A stretch of DNA of 64,000 bases. Origin: Loktanella fryxellensis (GTDB taxonomy: Bacteria > Pseudomonadota > Alphaproteobacteria > Rhodobacterales > Rhodobacteraceae). Below are positions 26,770-41,012 of this stretch, in pieces. The position numbers and the translations under genes were made by a program. Location: contig NZ_FOCI01000001.1 of the NCBI RefSeq assembly GCF_900110065.1, forward strand, positions 1-64,000, in the 5' to 3' direction. The notes below the pieces were generated by a model. The model was not told the DNA's origin, did no database searches, and was given only the letters and a program-made list of their open reading frames with translations. Numbering within the stretch: the stretch's first letter is position 1; the number at the start of each line of letters is the position of its first letter.

Positions 26770-27695
26770 CCGCCACCCACTGCATCCTGATCGGTGCGCC
26801 CGTCGACAGCGGCAAGCGCCGCCGCGGCTGCCTCATGGGGCCCGACGCCTACCGCACCGCCGGCTTGCTGGAGGCGATCACCGCGCTGGGCCACACGGTC
26901 GAGGATCTGGGCAACCTGGCACCCGCCGAAGCCTCTCCCGCACCGCACCGCAACGCTGCCATTCATGCACTGGCGCAGAACGTGGGCTGGACGCAGACCC
27001 TGATGGATGCCGCCCGCACGGCGGCCCCACGTGGCCTGCCGATCTTCCTCGGCGGCGATCATGCGCTGGCGCTGGGCAGCGTCGCAGGCATGGCGGCGCA
27101 TGCGCAGGATGCGGGCCGTCCCTTCTTCGTGCTGTGGCTCGACGCGCACAGCGACATCCACACCCCCGATACCTCGGACAGTGGCAACCTGCATGGCACA
27201 CCCGTGGGCTACGTCACCGGACGCGACGGGTTCGACGCGTTCCCCCCCCTGCCCGCCCGCGTCGATCCCGCGAACATCTGCATGATCGGCCTGCGGTCCG
27301 TCGACGCCGCCGAACACACCACGCTGCTTGCGATGAACATCGACGTGGTGGACATGCGCATGATCGACGAAACCGGCATCCGCGCACCGCTCGCAGCCTT
27401 CCTCGACCGGGTGCAGGCGGCGGACGGCCTGTTGCACGTCAGCCTCGACGTGGACTTCCTCGACCCGGCCGTGGCCCCCGCCGTCGGCACCACCGTCCCC
27501 GGCGGCGCCACCGTGAGAGAGGCGCATCTGGTGATGGAGATGCTCTGCGACAGCGGTCGCGTCACCTCGCTCGATCTGGTGGAACTCAACCCGTTCCTCG
27601 ACGACCGGGGCAAGACCGCGTCGCTGATGGTCGACCTCACCGCTTCCCTGCTGGGCCGCCGCGTGTTCGACCGCCCCACCCGCAGCCACGCATAA
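26766..27695 (+). CDS. rocF: Arginase (ureohydrolase family)
   Basis: A 309-residue binuclear manganese enzyme that hydrolyses arginine to ornithine and urea. The metal ligands lie in the GGDHALALGS (about 96-105), DAHSDIHTP (about 125-133) and SLDVDFLDP (about 225-233) motifs. The substrate-binding SGNLHGTPVG block is also present. Agmatinases share the fold, but the SGNLHG loop and overall length favour arginase. It is coupled to dsbB by ATGA with no obvious functional link. Urea use would need urease, which is not in the window. Confidence 0.93.
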   Translation: MTATHCILIGAPVDSGKRRRGCLMGPDAYRTAGLLEAITALGHTVEDLGNLAPAEASPAPHRNAAIHALAQNVGWTQTLMDAARTAAPRGLPIFLGGDHALALGSVAGMAAHAQDAGRPFFVLWLDAHSDIHTPDTSDSGNLHGTPVGYVTGRDGFDAFPPLPARVDPANICMIGLRSVDAAEHTTLLAMNIDVVDMRMIDETGIRAPLAAFLDRVQAADGLLHVSLDVDFLDPAVAPAVGTTVPGGATVREAHLVMEMLCDSGRVTSLDLVELNPFLDDRGKTASLMVDLTASLLGRRVFDRPTRSHA

Positions 27696-27725
27696 GGCTG
27701 CAGACAGCCGCCGACACCGGGTCCC

Positions 27726-27755
27726 CCGTTCTTCTGGTCCCAAATATCCCGGGGT
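27726..27755. repeat. Intergenic repeat, copy 1 (GTTCTTCTGGTC...ATATCCCGGGG)
   Basis: A copy of a roughly 27-base motif, GTTCTTCTGGTCN(2-3)AAATATCCCGGGG, also found at 49937 and 54298 and in degraded form at 34018. It sits between the convergent arginase and usg genes and is followed by a GC-rich inverted repeat (CCGGGGC...GCCCCGG). It probably serves as a 3'-end or terminator-associated element. Confidence 0.75.
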
Positions 27756-27785
27756 CCGGGGCAGCGCCCCGGTGGCCTGCCGCCC

Positions 27786-28052
27786 TCAGTGGTAATGGAA
27801 CTCACCCACCACGTTGCGCCACTCCCCCGGCGCGATCAGCTTGCGGTGGGTGAACCGCACCGAATGCAGCGGCCCCTCCAGCGTCTCGCGCCAGAAGCCG
27901 ATGAATTTCAACAATCGGGCGTGATCGGGCGCCAGATCGTAGTCCTGCCAGACGTAGGTGTTCAACACATGCGGATAGTCCGGCATGTGATAGGTCATCT
28001 CGGCCGTGGTCAGCCCGTAGCCCTTCAGCATCAGTTCCGTTTCCGTCGACAT
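27786..28052 (-). CDS. usg: Usg family protein
   Basis: An 88-residue soluble protein. The conserved pattern LMLKGYGLTTAEMTYHMPD, then LNTYVWQDYDLAP and GPLHSVRFTHRKLIAPGEW, identifies the alphaproteobacterial Usg family, which has no established function. Two ATGs are adjacent (28055 and 28052). The second is preferred because AAGGGA lies about 7 bases upstream. It is divergent from gyrA across a 197-base promoter region. Confidence 0.88.
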   Translation of the reverse strand: MSTETELMLKGYGLTTAEMTYHMPDYPHVLNTYVWQDYDLAPDHARLLKFIGFWRETLEGPLHSVRFTHRKLIAPGEWRNVVGEFHYH

Positions 28053-28249
28053 CATACATTCCCTTGCCGCATGGCCCCCCCCTGACGCCCACGATTCCAC
28101 GGATTGATTAAAAGTCAACGAAAACAGGTTGTTGGCAATCATGCGCCACGGCTGTCAAAGCCTTCGGGCATCAGGCGTTGCGCACCAGATCGTGTATCTG
28201 ATATGGTCCCGTGAACCAGATACAGGTCCGCTTGCAGCAAGGCAGTCAC

Positions 28250-31006
28250 GTGAACGATACCCCGGAAACGCCTGAAAACGATGATGAAAACGCCACGCCA
28301 AAGTGGACGTATGACGGCCCGTCCGTCACCATCGAACACGAGCTCAAGACGGCCTATCTCGATTATGCCATGTCGGTCATCGTCAGCCGGGCGATCCCCG
28401 ACCTGCGTGACGGGCTGAAACCTGTGCACCGCCGCATCCTCTATGCGATGCACGACACCAACAACACCTTCGACAAGCCCTACCGCAAATCCTCGCGCCC
28501 GGTGGCCGAGACGATGGGCAAATACCACCCGCACGGCGACAGCGCGATCTACGACGCGCTCGTGCGGATGGCGCAGGACTTCTCGATGAGCCTCGTGCTG
28601 CTCGACGGTCAGGGCAATTTCGGCTCCATGGACGGGGACAAGGCCGCCGCCTACCGCTATACCGAAGTGCGGATGCGCAAGGTGGCGAACTACCTGCTCG
28701 ACGACATCGACAAGGACACCGTCGACTTCCAGTACAACTACGACGGCAAGGACCGCGAACCCACGGTTCTGCCTGCGAAATATCCCAACATGCTGGTCAA
28801 CGGCGCGGGTGGCATCGCCGTCGGCATGGCGACCAACATCCCGCCCCACAATCTAGGCGAGGTGATCGACGCCACGCTGGCGCTGATCGACAACCCCGAC
28901 ATGACCTCCGAGGACCTGATCGATTTCATCCCCGCCCCCGACTTTCCCACCGGCGGGCAGATCATGGGCCGGTCAGGTGCGCGCAAGGCGTATCTGGAGG
29001 GGCGTGGGTCCGTCATCATGCGCGCGACGACCCACACCGAAGAAATCCGCAAGGATCGCTATGCCATCGTCATCGACGACGTGCCCTATCAGGTGAACAA
29101 GTCCGCGATGATCGACCGAATCGCAGAGGCCGCCCGCGACAAGCGGATCGAGGGCATCGCCCACGTACAGGACGAATCGGACCGCAACGGCGTGCGCGTC
29201 GTCGTCGAACTGAAACGCGACGCCACCGCAGAGGTGGTGCTGAACCAGCTCTACCGTTTCACGCCGATGCAGACGAACTTCGCCTGCAACATGCTGGCGC
29301 TGAACGGCGGACGCCCCGAAACGCTGACCCTGCGCCGCTTCCTGACCGCCTTCGTCGATTTCCGCGAAGACGTGGTCGCCCGCCGCACCGCGTTCGAATT
29401 GCGCAAGGCGCGAGAGCGCAGCCACATCCTGTGCGGTCTGGCCGTCGCCGTCACCAACATCGACGAAATCGTCGCGACCATCCGCAAGTCCGCAGATGCC
29501 GCCGAGGCGCGAGAGGCGCTGATGACCCGCCGCTGGCCCGCGCAGGATATCCTCGAATACATCGCGCTGATCGACGATCCGACCCATACCGCCAACGACG
29601 ACGGCACCTACAACCTGAGCGAGGCACAGGCCCGCGCCATCCTCGAACTGCGTCTGCAGCGCCTGACGCAACTCGGCGTCAAGGAAGTCACCGACGAACT
29701 CAAGGAACTGGCCGCCAAGATCCGCGACTACCTCGAAATCCTCGGCTCCCGCGACCGGATCATGCAGATCATCCGCGACGAGCTGCGCGACGTCCGCGAC
29801 CAGTTCGCCGTGCCGCGCCGGTCCGCCATCGTCGACTGGGCCGCCGACATGGACGACGAGGATCTGATCGAGCGCGAGGACATGGTCGTGACCGTGACCT
29901 CCGGCGGCTACATCAAGCGCACGGCGCTGGCCGACTTCCGCGCGCAGCGCCGCGGCGGCAAGGGCCTGTCGTCGATGGCGACCAAGGAAGAGGACGTCGT
30001 CACCACCCTCTTCGTCGCCAACACGCATACGCAACTGCTGTTCTTCACGACCGACGGCATGGCCTACAAGCTGAAGTGCTGGCAGTTGCCGCTGGGCAGC
30101 CGCACGGCCAAGGGCAAGGCGGTCGTCAACATCCTGCCGATCCAGACCGGCATCAGCATCGCCGCGATCATGCCCGTCGACCGGGCCGAGGCGGACTGGG
30201 ACGACCTGCAGGTCGTCTTTGCCACGTCGCGCGGGACCGTGCGCCGCAACAAGCTGTCGGATTTCACCACCGTGAACCGCAACGGCAAGATCGCGATGAA
30301 ATTCGAAGGCGAGGATGTGGGCAACACCCTGATCAATGCGCGTATCGCATCGAACGACGACGACGTGATGCTGGTCACCAACGCCGGCCGCGCCATCCGC
30401 TTTCCGGCGACCGACGTGCGTATCTTCAACTCCCGCGCCTCCACCGGCGTGCGCGGCATTCGTCTGAACGGCGACGACCGCGTGGTGTCCATGTCGATCA
30501 TCCGCCACTTCGACGCCGCCGCAGAGGAGCGTGCCGCCTACCTCAAGATGCGCCGCGCCATGGCGGGCCTTGCGGACGACGCCGAGGTGTCCGATGACGA
30601 GGACGACGTGACGCCGGGCACGATCAGCCCCGCCCGCTATGCCGAAATGTCAGCAGCCGAAAACCTGATCCTCACGATCACATCAAGAGGGTCAGGCAAG
30701 CTCAGCTCCAGTCACGATTATCCCGTGCGCGGGCGTGGCGGCATGGGGGTCACGGCGATGGACAAGGCGATGCGCGGCGGCGATCTGGTGTCGTCCTTCC
30801 CGGTCGATCTGTCCGACCAGATCATGCTCGTCACATCAACCGGCCAGTCGATCCGGGTGCCGGTCGACGGCATCAGTTTCCGCTCTCGCGGGGCTGGCGG
30901 GGTCAAAGTGTTCGACACCGCCAAGGGTGAAGAGGTCGTCAGCGTCGCCTGGATTGCCGATCAGGGTGATGCAGAAGACACAGAGACGGCGGGGCCTGCG
31001 GCATAA
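28250..31006 (+). CDS. gyrA: DNA gyrase subunit A
   Basis: A 918-residue type II topoisomerase subunit. The catalytic tyrosine is Y137 ([10 protein letters not shown]). The quinolone-resistance region [12 protein letters not shown] carries S98 and D102, equivalent to E. coli S83 and D87, so it looks quinolone-sensitive. Six C-terminal beta-pinwheel blades follow, including the GyrA box QRRGGKG. The GTG at 28250 gives the N-terminus MNDTPETPE common in the group; an upstream GTG at 28211 would add 13 residues. Confidence 0.97.
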   Translation: MNDTPETPENDDENATPKWTYDGPSVTIEHELKTAYLDYAMSVIVSRAIPDLRDGLKPVHRRILYAMHDTNNTFDKPYRKSSRPVAETMGKYHPHGDSAIYDALVRMAQDFSMSLVLLDGQGNFGSMDGDKAAAYRYTEVRMRKVANYLLDDIDKDTVDFQYNYDGKDREPTVLPAKYPNMLVNGAGGIAVGMATNIPPHNLGEVIDATLALIDNPDMTSEDLIDFIPAPDFPTGGQIMGRSGARKAYLEGRGSVIMRATTHTEEIRKDRYAIVIDDVPYQVNKSAMIDRIAEAARDKRIEGIAHVQDESDRNGVRVVVELKRDATAEVVLNQLYRFTPMQTNFACNMLALNGGRPETLTLRRFLTAFVDFREDVVARRTAFELRKARERSHILCGLAVAVTNIDEIVATIRKSADAAEAREALMTRRWPAQDILEYIALIDDPTHTANDDGTYNLSEAQARAILELRLQRLTQLGVKEVTDELKELAAKIRDYLEILGSRDRIMQIIRDELRDVRDQFAVPRRSAIVDWAADMDDEDLIEREDMVVTVTSGGYIKRTALADFRAQRRGGKGLSSMATKEEDVVTTLFVANTHTQLLFFTTDGMAYKLKCWQLPLGSRTAKGKAVVNILPIQTGISIAAIMPVDRAEADWDDLQVVFATSRGTVRRNKLSDFTTVNRNGKIAMKFEGEDVGNTLINARIASNDDDVMLVTNAGRAIRFPATDVRIFNSRASTGVRGIRLNGDDRVVSMSIIRHFDAAAEERAAYLKMRRAMAGLADDAEVSDDEDDVTPGTISPARYAEMSAAENLILTITSRGSGKLSSSHDYPVRGRGGMGVTAMDKAMRGGDLVSSFPVDLSDQIMLVTSTGQSIRVPVDGISFRSRGAGGVKVFDTAKGEEVVSVAWIADQGDAEDTETAGPAA

Positions 31007-31112
31007 TCCTGCCGCAATCGCCTGCATCTGTTGTCGGACAGGGCTGCGTTCTGTAACGTCATGGGCAAGAGGGGCTAACCCTCAGCACATAACAAACGAA
31101 CGAGGCGCGTAA

Positions 31113-31817
31113 ATGAACACATCAGCAGCATGCGCTGCCGCCATTATGTTGGCAGCAGCATCCCCCGCACTGGCACAGGTCTCCGGCGGTGAGCTGGGCA
31201 TCGAATACAACGCCCCGCTGAACGGGTCCGACTTTGGCGGCACGACCTATTCGGGTGGACTCGGTTACGGCGTCATGAACGTGGCGAACGTGTCGGCCAA
31301 CGTCGCGGGCTACAAGTTCGACAACCTCGGCACCGATGCCAGCAACGTGACGCTGCACGCCACCTACCTCATGTCGTCCGACATCGGGGTCGGCGCCTTC
31401 GTCGCCTCCGACAGCATCGAAGGCGAAAATGCCACCCTCGTCGGCGTCGAAGGGCGCGGAACACTCTACGGCGCGTCGCTTGGTGGCTATCTGGGCCGGG
31501 CGGACGATGGCACCGACACGGGCACGATCTTTGGCGTGGATGGCGCCTATGCCCTGCGCTCGGGCTTTTCCGCCATCGGCAACATCGACTATTTCGATGC
31601 GGGCGGTGACAACCTGAGCCAGATTTCCGTAGGCGGCGAATATCAGATGGCCGTCGGACCGCAGTTCTATGCCCAGATCGGCAGCGTCACCGGCGACTTC
31701 GACGGCGTGTCGGAATCCTACGGCTTCTTCACGGTGGGCGCCAAGGTCGCCTTCGGTGCGGATCAGGGCACGCTGTTCACGAACCGCAGCATCCTCGAGG
31801 TTCTGCCGGGCTTCTGA
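31113..31817 (+). CDS. Secreted beta-rich (outer-membrane barrel-like) protein
   Basis: A 234-residue protein with a cleavable signal peptide (cut after ALA, about residue 21). The rest alternates short polar turns with amphipathic strands rich in glycine and aromatic residues (GTTYSGGLGYGV, SLGGYLGRADD, ESYGFFTVGAKVAFG), as in porin-like barrels. It does not end in the usual terminal phenylalanine strand pattern except for the final F. No named family is recognised. It is a single-gene unit between gyrA and trmFO. Confidence 0.7.
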   Translation: MNTSAACAAAIMLAAASPALAQVSGGELGIEYNAPLNGSDFGGTTYSGGLGYGVMNVANVSANVAGYKFDNLGTDASNVTLHATYLMSSDIGVGAFVASDSIEGENATLVGVEGRGTLYGASLGGYLGRADDGTDTGTIFGVDGAYALRSGFSAIGNIDYFDAGGDNLSQISVGGEYQMAVGPQFYAQIGSVTGDFDGVSESYGFFTVGAKVAFGADQGTLFTNRSILEVLPGF

Positions 31818-31856
31818 CCCTTTGCAAATCGGCCCGCGGTGGCCTACATCGCGGGC

Positions 31857-33218
31857 ATGACACATCATCTGAACATCATCGGCGGCGGCATGGCCGGGTC
31901 AGAGGCCGCCTGGCAGGCGGCCAATGCGGGTCTGCGCGTGACCATCCACGAAATGCGGCCAAAGGTCGGCACCTTCGCCCATCGCACCGGCGATCTGGGC
32001 GAGATGGTCTGCTCCAACTCCTTCCGGTCCGACGACCACGAACAGAACGCCGTGGGCCTGCTGCATTGGGAAATGCGTGCGGCGGACGGCCTCATCATGC
32101 AGACCGCGCAGAAACATCGCCTGCCCGCAGGCGGCGCACTGGCCGTCGACCGCGACCCCTTTGCCGCCAGCGTCACCGCAGCGCTGAAGGCGCACCCGAA
32201 CATCGACGTCGTCTATGACGAAATCACCGACCTGCCCCGCGACGGCCAGTGGATCATTGCCACCGGCCCCCTGACCAGCGGCGCACTGGCCGAAGCGATC
32301 CGCACGGAGACCGGTGCCGACAGCCTCGCCTTCTTCGACGCCATCGCGCCCATCGTCTATGCCGACACGGTGAACATGGACGTGGCCTGGCGGCAATCCC
32401 GCTACGACAAGGGCGAGACGGAGGACGAGCGCACCGCATACCTCAACTGCCCGATGACCAAGGACCAGTACGAGGCGTTCATCGACGCGCTGCTGGCCGC
32501 CGAGAAGACCGAGTTCAAGGACGGCGAAACCGCCGCCTACTTCGACGGCTGCCTGCCAATCGAAGTGATGGCCGAACGGGGCCGCGAAACTCTGCGCTTC
32601 GGCCCGATGAAACCCGTGGGCCTCACCAATGCCCATGACCCCGAGACAAAGGCCTATGCAGTCGTGCAGTTGCGCCGCGACAACGCGCTCGGCACGCTCT
32701 ACAACATCGTGGGCTTCCAGACCAAGATGAAGTACGGCGCGCAGAAGACTGTTTTTGCGATGATTTCGGGGTTGGAGACGGCAGAGTTCGCGCGCCTTGG
32801 CGGCATTCACCGCAACACGTTCATCAACTCGCCCGTACTGCTCGACCATCAGATGCGGCTGAAATCGAGGCCGAACATCCGCTTTGCGGGGCAGATCACC
32901 GGCGTCGAAGGCTATGTCGAAAGCGCTGCGATGGGCCTGCTGGCCGCCCGCTTGGCCGTGGCGCAGGCGCATGGCATCGACCTGCCACCGGTGCCCAACA
33001 CCACGGCGATGGGCGCACTGGTGCACCACATCACCGGCGGCGCGGATGCCAAGACGTTCCAGCCGATGAACGTGAACTTCGGTCTGTTCCCGCCGCTCGA
33101 GGCGTCCGGGATCAAAGGTGGCCGTCGCGGGCGCAAGGACCGCTACAAGGCCTACACTGACCGCGCCAAGGCCGACTGGACCGCATGGCTGGCTCAGACG
33201 GAAACCGTGCCCGCTTGA
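31857..33218 (+). CDS. trmFO: Methylenetetrahydrofolate-tRNA (uracil-5)-methyltransferase TrmFO
   Basis: A 453-residue flavoprotein that makes m5U54 in the T-loop of tRNA using methylene-THF and FADH2. The N-terminal FAD-binding [11 protein letters not shown] (about residues 8-18) and EMRP motif are present, then CSNSFRSDD with the conserved cysteine and [12 protein letters not shown] near the C-terminus. The length is standard. The ATG at 31857 starts 6 residues inside a longer frame and aligns with the family N-terminus. Its 3' end overlaps gluQ by 34 bases. Confidence 0.94.
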   Translation: MTHHLNIIGGGMAGSEAAWQAANAGLRVTIHEMRPKVGTFAHRTGDLGEMVCSNSFRSDDHEQNAVGLLHWEMRAADGLIMQTAQKHRLPAGGALAVDRDPFAASVTAALKAHPNIDVVYDEITDLPRDGQWIIATGPLTSGALAEAIRTETGADSLAFFDAIAPIVYADTVNMDVAWRQSRYDKGETEDERTAYLNCPMTKDQYEAFIDALLAAEKTEFKDGETAAYFDGCLPIEVMAERGRETLRFGPMKPVGLTNAHDPETKAYAVVQLRRDNALGTLYNIVGFQTKMKYGAQKTVFAMISGLETAEFARLGGIHRNTFINSPVLLDHQMRLKSRPNIRFAGQITGVEGYVESAAMGLLAARLAVAQAHGIDLPPVPNTTAMGALVHHITGGADAKTFQPMNVNFGLFPPLEASGIKGGRRGRKDRYKAYTDRAKADWTAWLAQTETVPA

Positions 33219-34015
33219 TCACACGCTTCGCCCCGTCGCCGACCGGGCCGCTGCATCTGGGCCACGCCTATTCGGCGATGCTGGCGCATGACATGGCGAT
33301 GGCTGCGGGCGGCACGTTCCTGCTCAGGATCGAGGACATCGACCAGACCCGCGCTCGTCCCCAGTGGGAGGCGCAGATCCTGGACGACCTGCACTGGCTG
33401 GGCCTCACGTGGCCCACGCCCGTCATGCGACAATCGGACCGCGGGCCGGCCTATGACGCGGCGCTCGACGCGCTGTGGCAGCGGGGGCTGCTCTATCCCT
33501 GCACCTGCAACCGCCGCGACATCCTGACCGCCGCCAGCGCCCCGCAGGAAGGCGCGCCGATGGGCCCCGATGGCGTGATCTATCCCGGCACCTGTAGTGG
33601 CAAACCCCGGTCAGGTCCGCGCCCGACGGACAGCGCCTTGCGGCTCGACACGAGCTTGGCCCTGCAAGGCAATGACGCGCATGGATTACCCGATGACGTG
33701 CCGACCACGATCGGCGACGTGGTGCTGGCCCGGCGCGACATGGGCACGTCCTATCACCTGTCGGTGGTCGTGGACGATGCGGCCCAGGGCGTCACCCATG
33801 TCTTGCGCGGAGAGGACTTGTCGGACGCTACGCCGATCCACATCCTGCTACAACGCCTGCTCGGCCTTGTCACGCCCACCTACCGCCACCACCGCCTGAT
33901 CCGCGACGAGGCTGGCAAGCGACTGGCAAAGCGCGACGACGCCCGGGCCATCGCGATCTACCGCGCGGACGGGGCCTCGCCGCAGGACATCCGCGCGATG
34001 GTCGGGCTGGCCTGA
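33185..34015 (+). CDS. gluQ: Glutamyl-Q tRNA(Asp) synthetase
   Basis: A 276-residue paralogue of the glutamyl-tRNA synthetase catalytic domain that attaches glutamate to queuosine of tRNA(Asp). [18 protein letters not shown] includes the HIGH-like HLGH. A zinc knuckle is formed by CTC near residue 102 and the later TC. The KMSKS counterpart is KRLAKRDDA. The anticodon-binding domain is absent, as expected. It overlaps trmFO by 34 bases in another frame, so two tRNA-modification enzymes are tightly linked. Confidence 0.92.
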   Translation: MAGSDGNRARLITRFAPSPTGPLHLGHAYSAMLAHDMAMAAGGTFLLRIEDIDQTRARPQWEAQILDDLHWLGLTWPTPVMRQSDRGPAYDAALDALWQRGLLYPCTCNRRDILTAASAPQEGAPMGPDGVIYPGTCSGKPRSGPRPTDSALRLDTSLALQGNDAHGLPDDVPTTIGDVVLARRDMGTSYHLSVVVDDAAQGVTHVLRGEDLSDATPIHILLQRLLGLVTPTYRHHRLIRDEAGKRLAKRDDARAIAIYRADGASPQDIRAMVGLA

Positions 34016-34017
34016 CA

Positions 34018-34042
34018 TCATCTTGCCCGAAATACCCGCCCG
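34018..34042. repeat. Intergenic repeat, diverged copy 4
   Basis: The sequence CATCTTGCCCGAAATACCCG matches the intergenic repeat motif in its spacing and its AAATA-CCCG core but has diverged. It again lies exactly between two convergent genes (gluQ and hisI), which supports a role at transcript ends. Confidence 0.5.
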
Positions 34043-34054
34043 CGGCAGGCGTCC

Positions 34055-34417
34055 TCAACCCACCATCGGCGCAGCCGTCACCGTTTCCCCACTACCGTCC
34101 ACCAGCGTATAGAAACACGACTGACGCCCGGTGTGACACGCGGGCCCGGTCTGATCGACGCGGACCAGCAGGCAGTCGCGGTCGCAATCGATGCGGAACT
34201 CCACCAGCTCCTGTACGTGACCCGATGTCTCGCCCTTGATCCAGAACGCCTGCCGGGACCGCGACCAATAGGTGACGCGCCCAGTGGCCAGCGTCCGCGC
34301 CACCGCATCGGCATTCATCCAAGCCATCATCAGCACCTGCCCGCTGGTCGCGTCCTGCGCGATGGCGGGGATCAGCCCTGCAGCATCATAGCGCAGCGTG
34401 AGGGGGTCGAAGGGCAT
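34055..34417 (-). CDS. hisI: Phosphoribosyl-AMP cyclohydrolase
   Basis: A 120-residue enzyme for the third step of histidine synthesis. It shows the expected [28 protein letters not shown] and metal-binding [11 protein letters not shown] (aspartates and cysteine) motifs, with CHTGRQSCF carrying the last zinc cysteines. The HisE pyrophosphohydrolase domain is absent, so hisE must be separate. It stands alone here, away from other his genes. Confidence 0.95.
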   Translation of the reverse strand: MPFDPLTLRYDAAGLIPAIAQDATSGQVLMMAWMNADAVARTLATGRVTYWSRSRQAFWIKGETSGHVQELVEFRIDCDRDCLLVRVDQTGPACHTGRQSCFYTLVDGSGETVTAAPMVG

Positions 34418-34483
34418 GGGTGCAACCTTTGCAACAGGACCAATGCCGCCTATCTAGGGGGCACGCTGCGAAAGGGCAAACCG

Positions 34484-34930
34484 ATGACCGACAAGGCCGA
34501 GATGATGAAGCTCTATTCGACGCGGATCCTCGCCCTCGCCGCCGACGTGCCACATACGACCCGGCTGACGGCCCCTGACGGCACCGCGCGCCGCCGCGCG
34601 CCGCTCTGCGGCTCGACCGTGACGGTGGACGTGGGCGTCAACGACGGGCACGTCACCGCCTTCGGTCAGGACGTGAAAGCCTGTGCGCTGGGTCAGGCGG
34701 CCGCATCGGTGGTGGGTCACGCGGTGATCGGCCTCGACCGGGCGACGATACAGCGCGGCCGGGACGAGCTTCTTGCGATGCTGACGACCGACGGCCCGGT
34801 GCCCGCAGCCCCCTTCGAAGGTCTTGCGGTGCTGGAACCGGCGCGCGATTACAAGAACCGCCATGCGTCCATCATGCTCAGCCTCGACGCCACGCTGGAC
34901 GCCCTGACCGCAGCGCGGGCGAAGCCATAA
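34484..34930 (+). CDS. IscU/NifU-like Fe-S scaffold homologue lacking one ligand cysteine
   Basis: A 148-residue protein with the IscU fold pattern. C42 (LCGSTVTVDV) and C68 (KACALGQAAASVV) correspond to the first two cluster-binding cysteines. The third expected position near the C-terminus reads RHASIML, with alanine (A128) in place of cysteine. It may therefore bind or transfer clusters differently from true IscU/SufU, or have another role. No isc or suf genes are adjacent. The terminator on the other strand begins inside its stop codon. Confidence 0.8.
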   Translation: MTDKAEMMKLYSTRILALAADVPHTTRLTAPDGTARRRAPLCGSTVTVDVGVNDGHVTAFGQDVKACALGQAAASVVGHAVIGLDRATIQRGRDELLAMLTTDGPVPAAPFEGLAVLEPARDYKNRHASIMLSLDATLDALTAARAKP

Positions 34931-34966
34931 AAAAAACCGCCGCACATCCGGGCAGGATGGCGGCGG
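34929..34966 (-). terminator. Intrinsic terminator of the 40-residue membrane protein gene
   Basis: A 12-bp stem with one bulged A (34937-34949 with 34955-34966) and 5-base loop is followed on the minus strand by eight T (34936-34929). It lies about 115 bases downstream of the small gene's stop codon. Confidence 0.85.
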
Positions 34967-35079
34967 CAAGGGGTGCGACCCGGCGGAAACGGTCAGGGCA
35001 GGCAACCCGGTGACCGTGGGGACAGGCGGATGCAGCGGCCCGGTGGGACAGGCGCGCCGCGATGCCGAATCGCGGCAGG

Positions 35080-35202
35080 TCAGATCATCGCAGGCAGGGA
35101 CAATCCGACAAACAGCATGACAACCAGTGAGGCGACCCCGATCGCGTCGGCCAGAAGTGTATCGCGGCTACGGTGGATCGCGGTCTTGATATCCTTGGCC
35201 AT
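35080..35202 (-). CDS. 40-residue single-pass membrane protein, possibly SOS-regulated
   Basis: A short frame with an excellent ribosome site (GGAGGAGAG, 8 bases before the ATG at 35202). The N-terminal 16 residues are hydrophilic and basic (KDIKTAIHRSRDTL). Residues about 17-38 form one transmembrane helix ending GLSLPAMI. It has its own terminator, and a GTTC-N7-GTTC LexA-type box lies 65 bases upstream of the ATG. Size and topology recall SidA, the SOS-induced division inhibitor of Caulobacter, but I see no sequence similarity I can assert. Homologues of similar size appear common in Rhodobacterales. Confidence 0.7.
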   Translation of the reverse strand: MAKDIKTAIHRSRDTLLADAIGVASLVVMLFVGLSLPAMI

Positions 35203-35266
35203 GGGCTCTCTCCTCCGGTTGGCTTCTGTTGCTTCTTTGTTCTCACATCTTTGTGGGTTCTGTAAA

Positions 35267-35281
35267 GAACTTTTTAAGAAC
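35267..35281 (-). promoter_or_regulatory. LexA-type SOS box GTTC-N7-GTTC
   Basis: On the minus strand GTTC-TTAAAAA-GTTC matches the alphaproteobacterial LexA operator. A further GTTC 6 bases upstream and an inverted GAAC 6 bases downstream surround it. The segment is AT-rich, unlike its surroundings, and lies in the only space available for the promoter of the 40-residue protein. One such match per strand is expected by chance in a sequence this long, so position matters more than the match. Confidence 0.55.
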
Positions 35282-35308
35282 ATTCGTGAACATTGTACCC
35301 CGATGTTC

Positions 35309-39723
<4,415 letters not shown>

Positions 39724-39800
39724 CTAGGGCCTGCGGCGTCGGACGTCCAGCAGCGACTCATCCGTGCCGCCGTCGCGGCACGACCTGGCAGCGCACGGTG

Positions 39801-40514
39801 TCAGGCGCCGAGGGCGATCTGCGTCTTGGCCATCTGGATCTGCGGATCGCGCAGGACGTAACCACGTCCCCAGACCGTCTCGATGAAATTGTCGCCGCCC
39901 GTGGCCTCGGTCAGTTTCTTGCGCAACTTGCAGATGAACACGTCGATGATCTTCAATTCCGGCTCGTCCATGCCGCCGTACAGATGATTGAGGAACATTT
40001 CCTTGGTCAGGGTCGTGCCCTTTCGCAGGCTCAGGAGTTCCAGCATCTGATACTCCTTGCCGGTCAGATGCACGGCGGTGCCGTTCACCTCTACCGTCTT
40101 GGCGTCCAGGTTGACGGCAATGGTCCCGGTGCGGATCACCGACTGGGCGTGTCCCTTGGACCGGCGGATGATGGCATGGATGCGCGCCACCAACTCCTCG
40201 CGGTGGAAGGGTTTGGTCAGGTAGTCGTCTGCACCGAAACCGAAACCCTTCAATTTGTTGTCGGTATCATCCTCGCCGGACAGGATCAGGATCGGCGTGT
40301 CGATGCGCGCCAGCCGTAATTGCCGCAGCACCTCGTGCCCGTTCATGTCCGGCAGGTTCAGATCGAGGAGGATCAGGTCGTAGTCGTAGAGCTTTGCCAG
40401 ATCGATGCCCTCTTCACCCATGTCGGTGGCATAGACGTTCAGATTGGCGTGGCTCAGCATCAGTTCGATGCTCTTGGATGTGGTGGGATCGTCTTCGACC
40501 AACAATACGCGCAT
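39801..40514 (-). CDS. ctrA: Cell cycle response regulator CtrA
   Basis: A 237-residue OmpR-class regulator. The receiver domain has D8, D9, phosphoacceptor D51 and K101 (LTKPF). The winged-helix output domain contains [32 protein letters not shown], the near-invariant CtrA recognition region. In Rhodobacterales CtrA controls motility, gene-transfer-agent and differentiation genes rather than viability. A good ribosome site (GGAGAGG) precedes the ATG. The leader contains a TTAAC half-site (40561-40566) but not the full TTAA-N7-TTAA autoregulatory box. sciP lies 74 bases upstream on the same strand. Confidence 0.97.
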   Translation of the reverse strand: MRVLLVEDDPTTSKSIELMLSHANLNVYATDMGEEGIDLAKLYDYDLILLDLNLPDMNGHEVLRQLRLARIDTPILILSGEDDTDNKLKGFGFGADDYLTKPFHREELVARIHAIIRRSKGHAQSVIRTGTIAVNLDAKTVEVNGTAVHLTGKEYQMLELLSLRKGTTLTKEMFLNHLYGGMDEPELKIIDVFICKLRKKLTEATGGDNFIETVWGRGYVLRDPQIQMAKTQIALGA

Positions 40515-40588
40515 GAAGCCTCTCCGCTCTCTATGTCGACTTACAAATTGATCTTTAAAAGTTAACGCTCCGTTACGAATAAAAGGTT

Positions 40589-40882
40589 TTATGCCTGTTC
40601 ATCCTTCGGTTGTCTATATTGCTGCAACGCTGTCGTGCGCAGGGCATCACGACCATGCAGCCGCATCGCGGTTTCCCAGGATGCGAATTCGTCTTCCGTC
40701 AGATCGTATGTGGCAAGTGCCGCCTCGCGCGGGATCAAGCCGTGGGTCACGGCCGCCACCACCGCCGCCTTGCGCGAGGCGACCCAGCGCCGCGTGCGGG
40801 CAGGCGGCAGGTCCGCACGTGTCATGATCGACCCGTCAGGCAGGGTCACGGACCGCGGCCCATCGACTTTCTTCAGAAACAT
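40589..40882 (-). CDS. sciP: CtrA inhibitor SciP (DUF1153)
   Basis: A 97-residue helix-turn-helix protein. It starts [18 protein letters not shown] and contains [19 protein letters not shown] and [14 protein letters not shown], the conserved DUF1153 core. In Caulobacter SciP binds CtrA and blocks its recruitment of RNA polymerase. Being upstream of ctrA on the same strand here, it could be cotranscribed with its own target, giving built-in feedback. Confidence 0.93.
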   Translation of the reverse strand: MFLKKVDGPRSVTLPDGSIMTRADLPPARTRRWVASRKAAVVAAVTHGLIPREAALATYDLTEDEFASWETAMRLHGRDALRTTALQQYRQPKDEQA

Positions 40883-41012
40883 GCCGCATCTTTCCCATCA
40901 ACCTTGCGGAACCGACACTCGGTGAAAGGCTTTAAGGACTGGTAAGCGCGGGTCGCAGCATATAGATCGCATTCGTCTCGACTTTGACCCGACCTGTCGC
41001 AAGGTGACTGCC

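Noticed and set aside
40515-40588. A full CtrA box (TTAA-N7-TTAA) before ctrA
   Set aside because: TTAAC and a nearby TTAA are present but only three bases apart, not the required seven.
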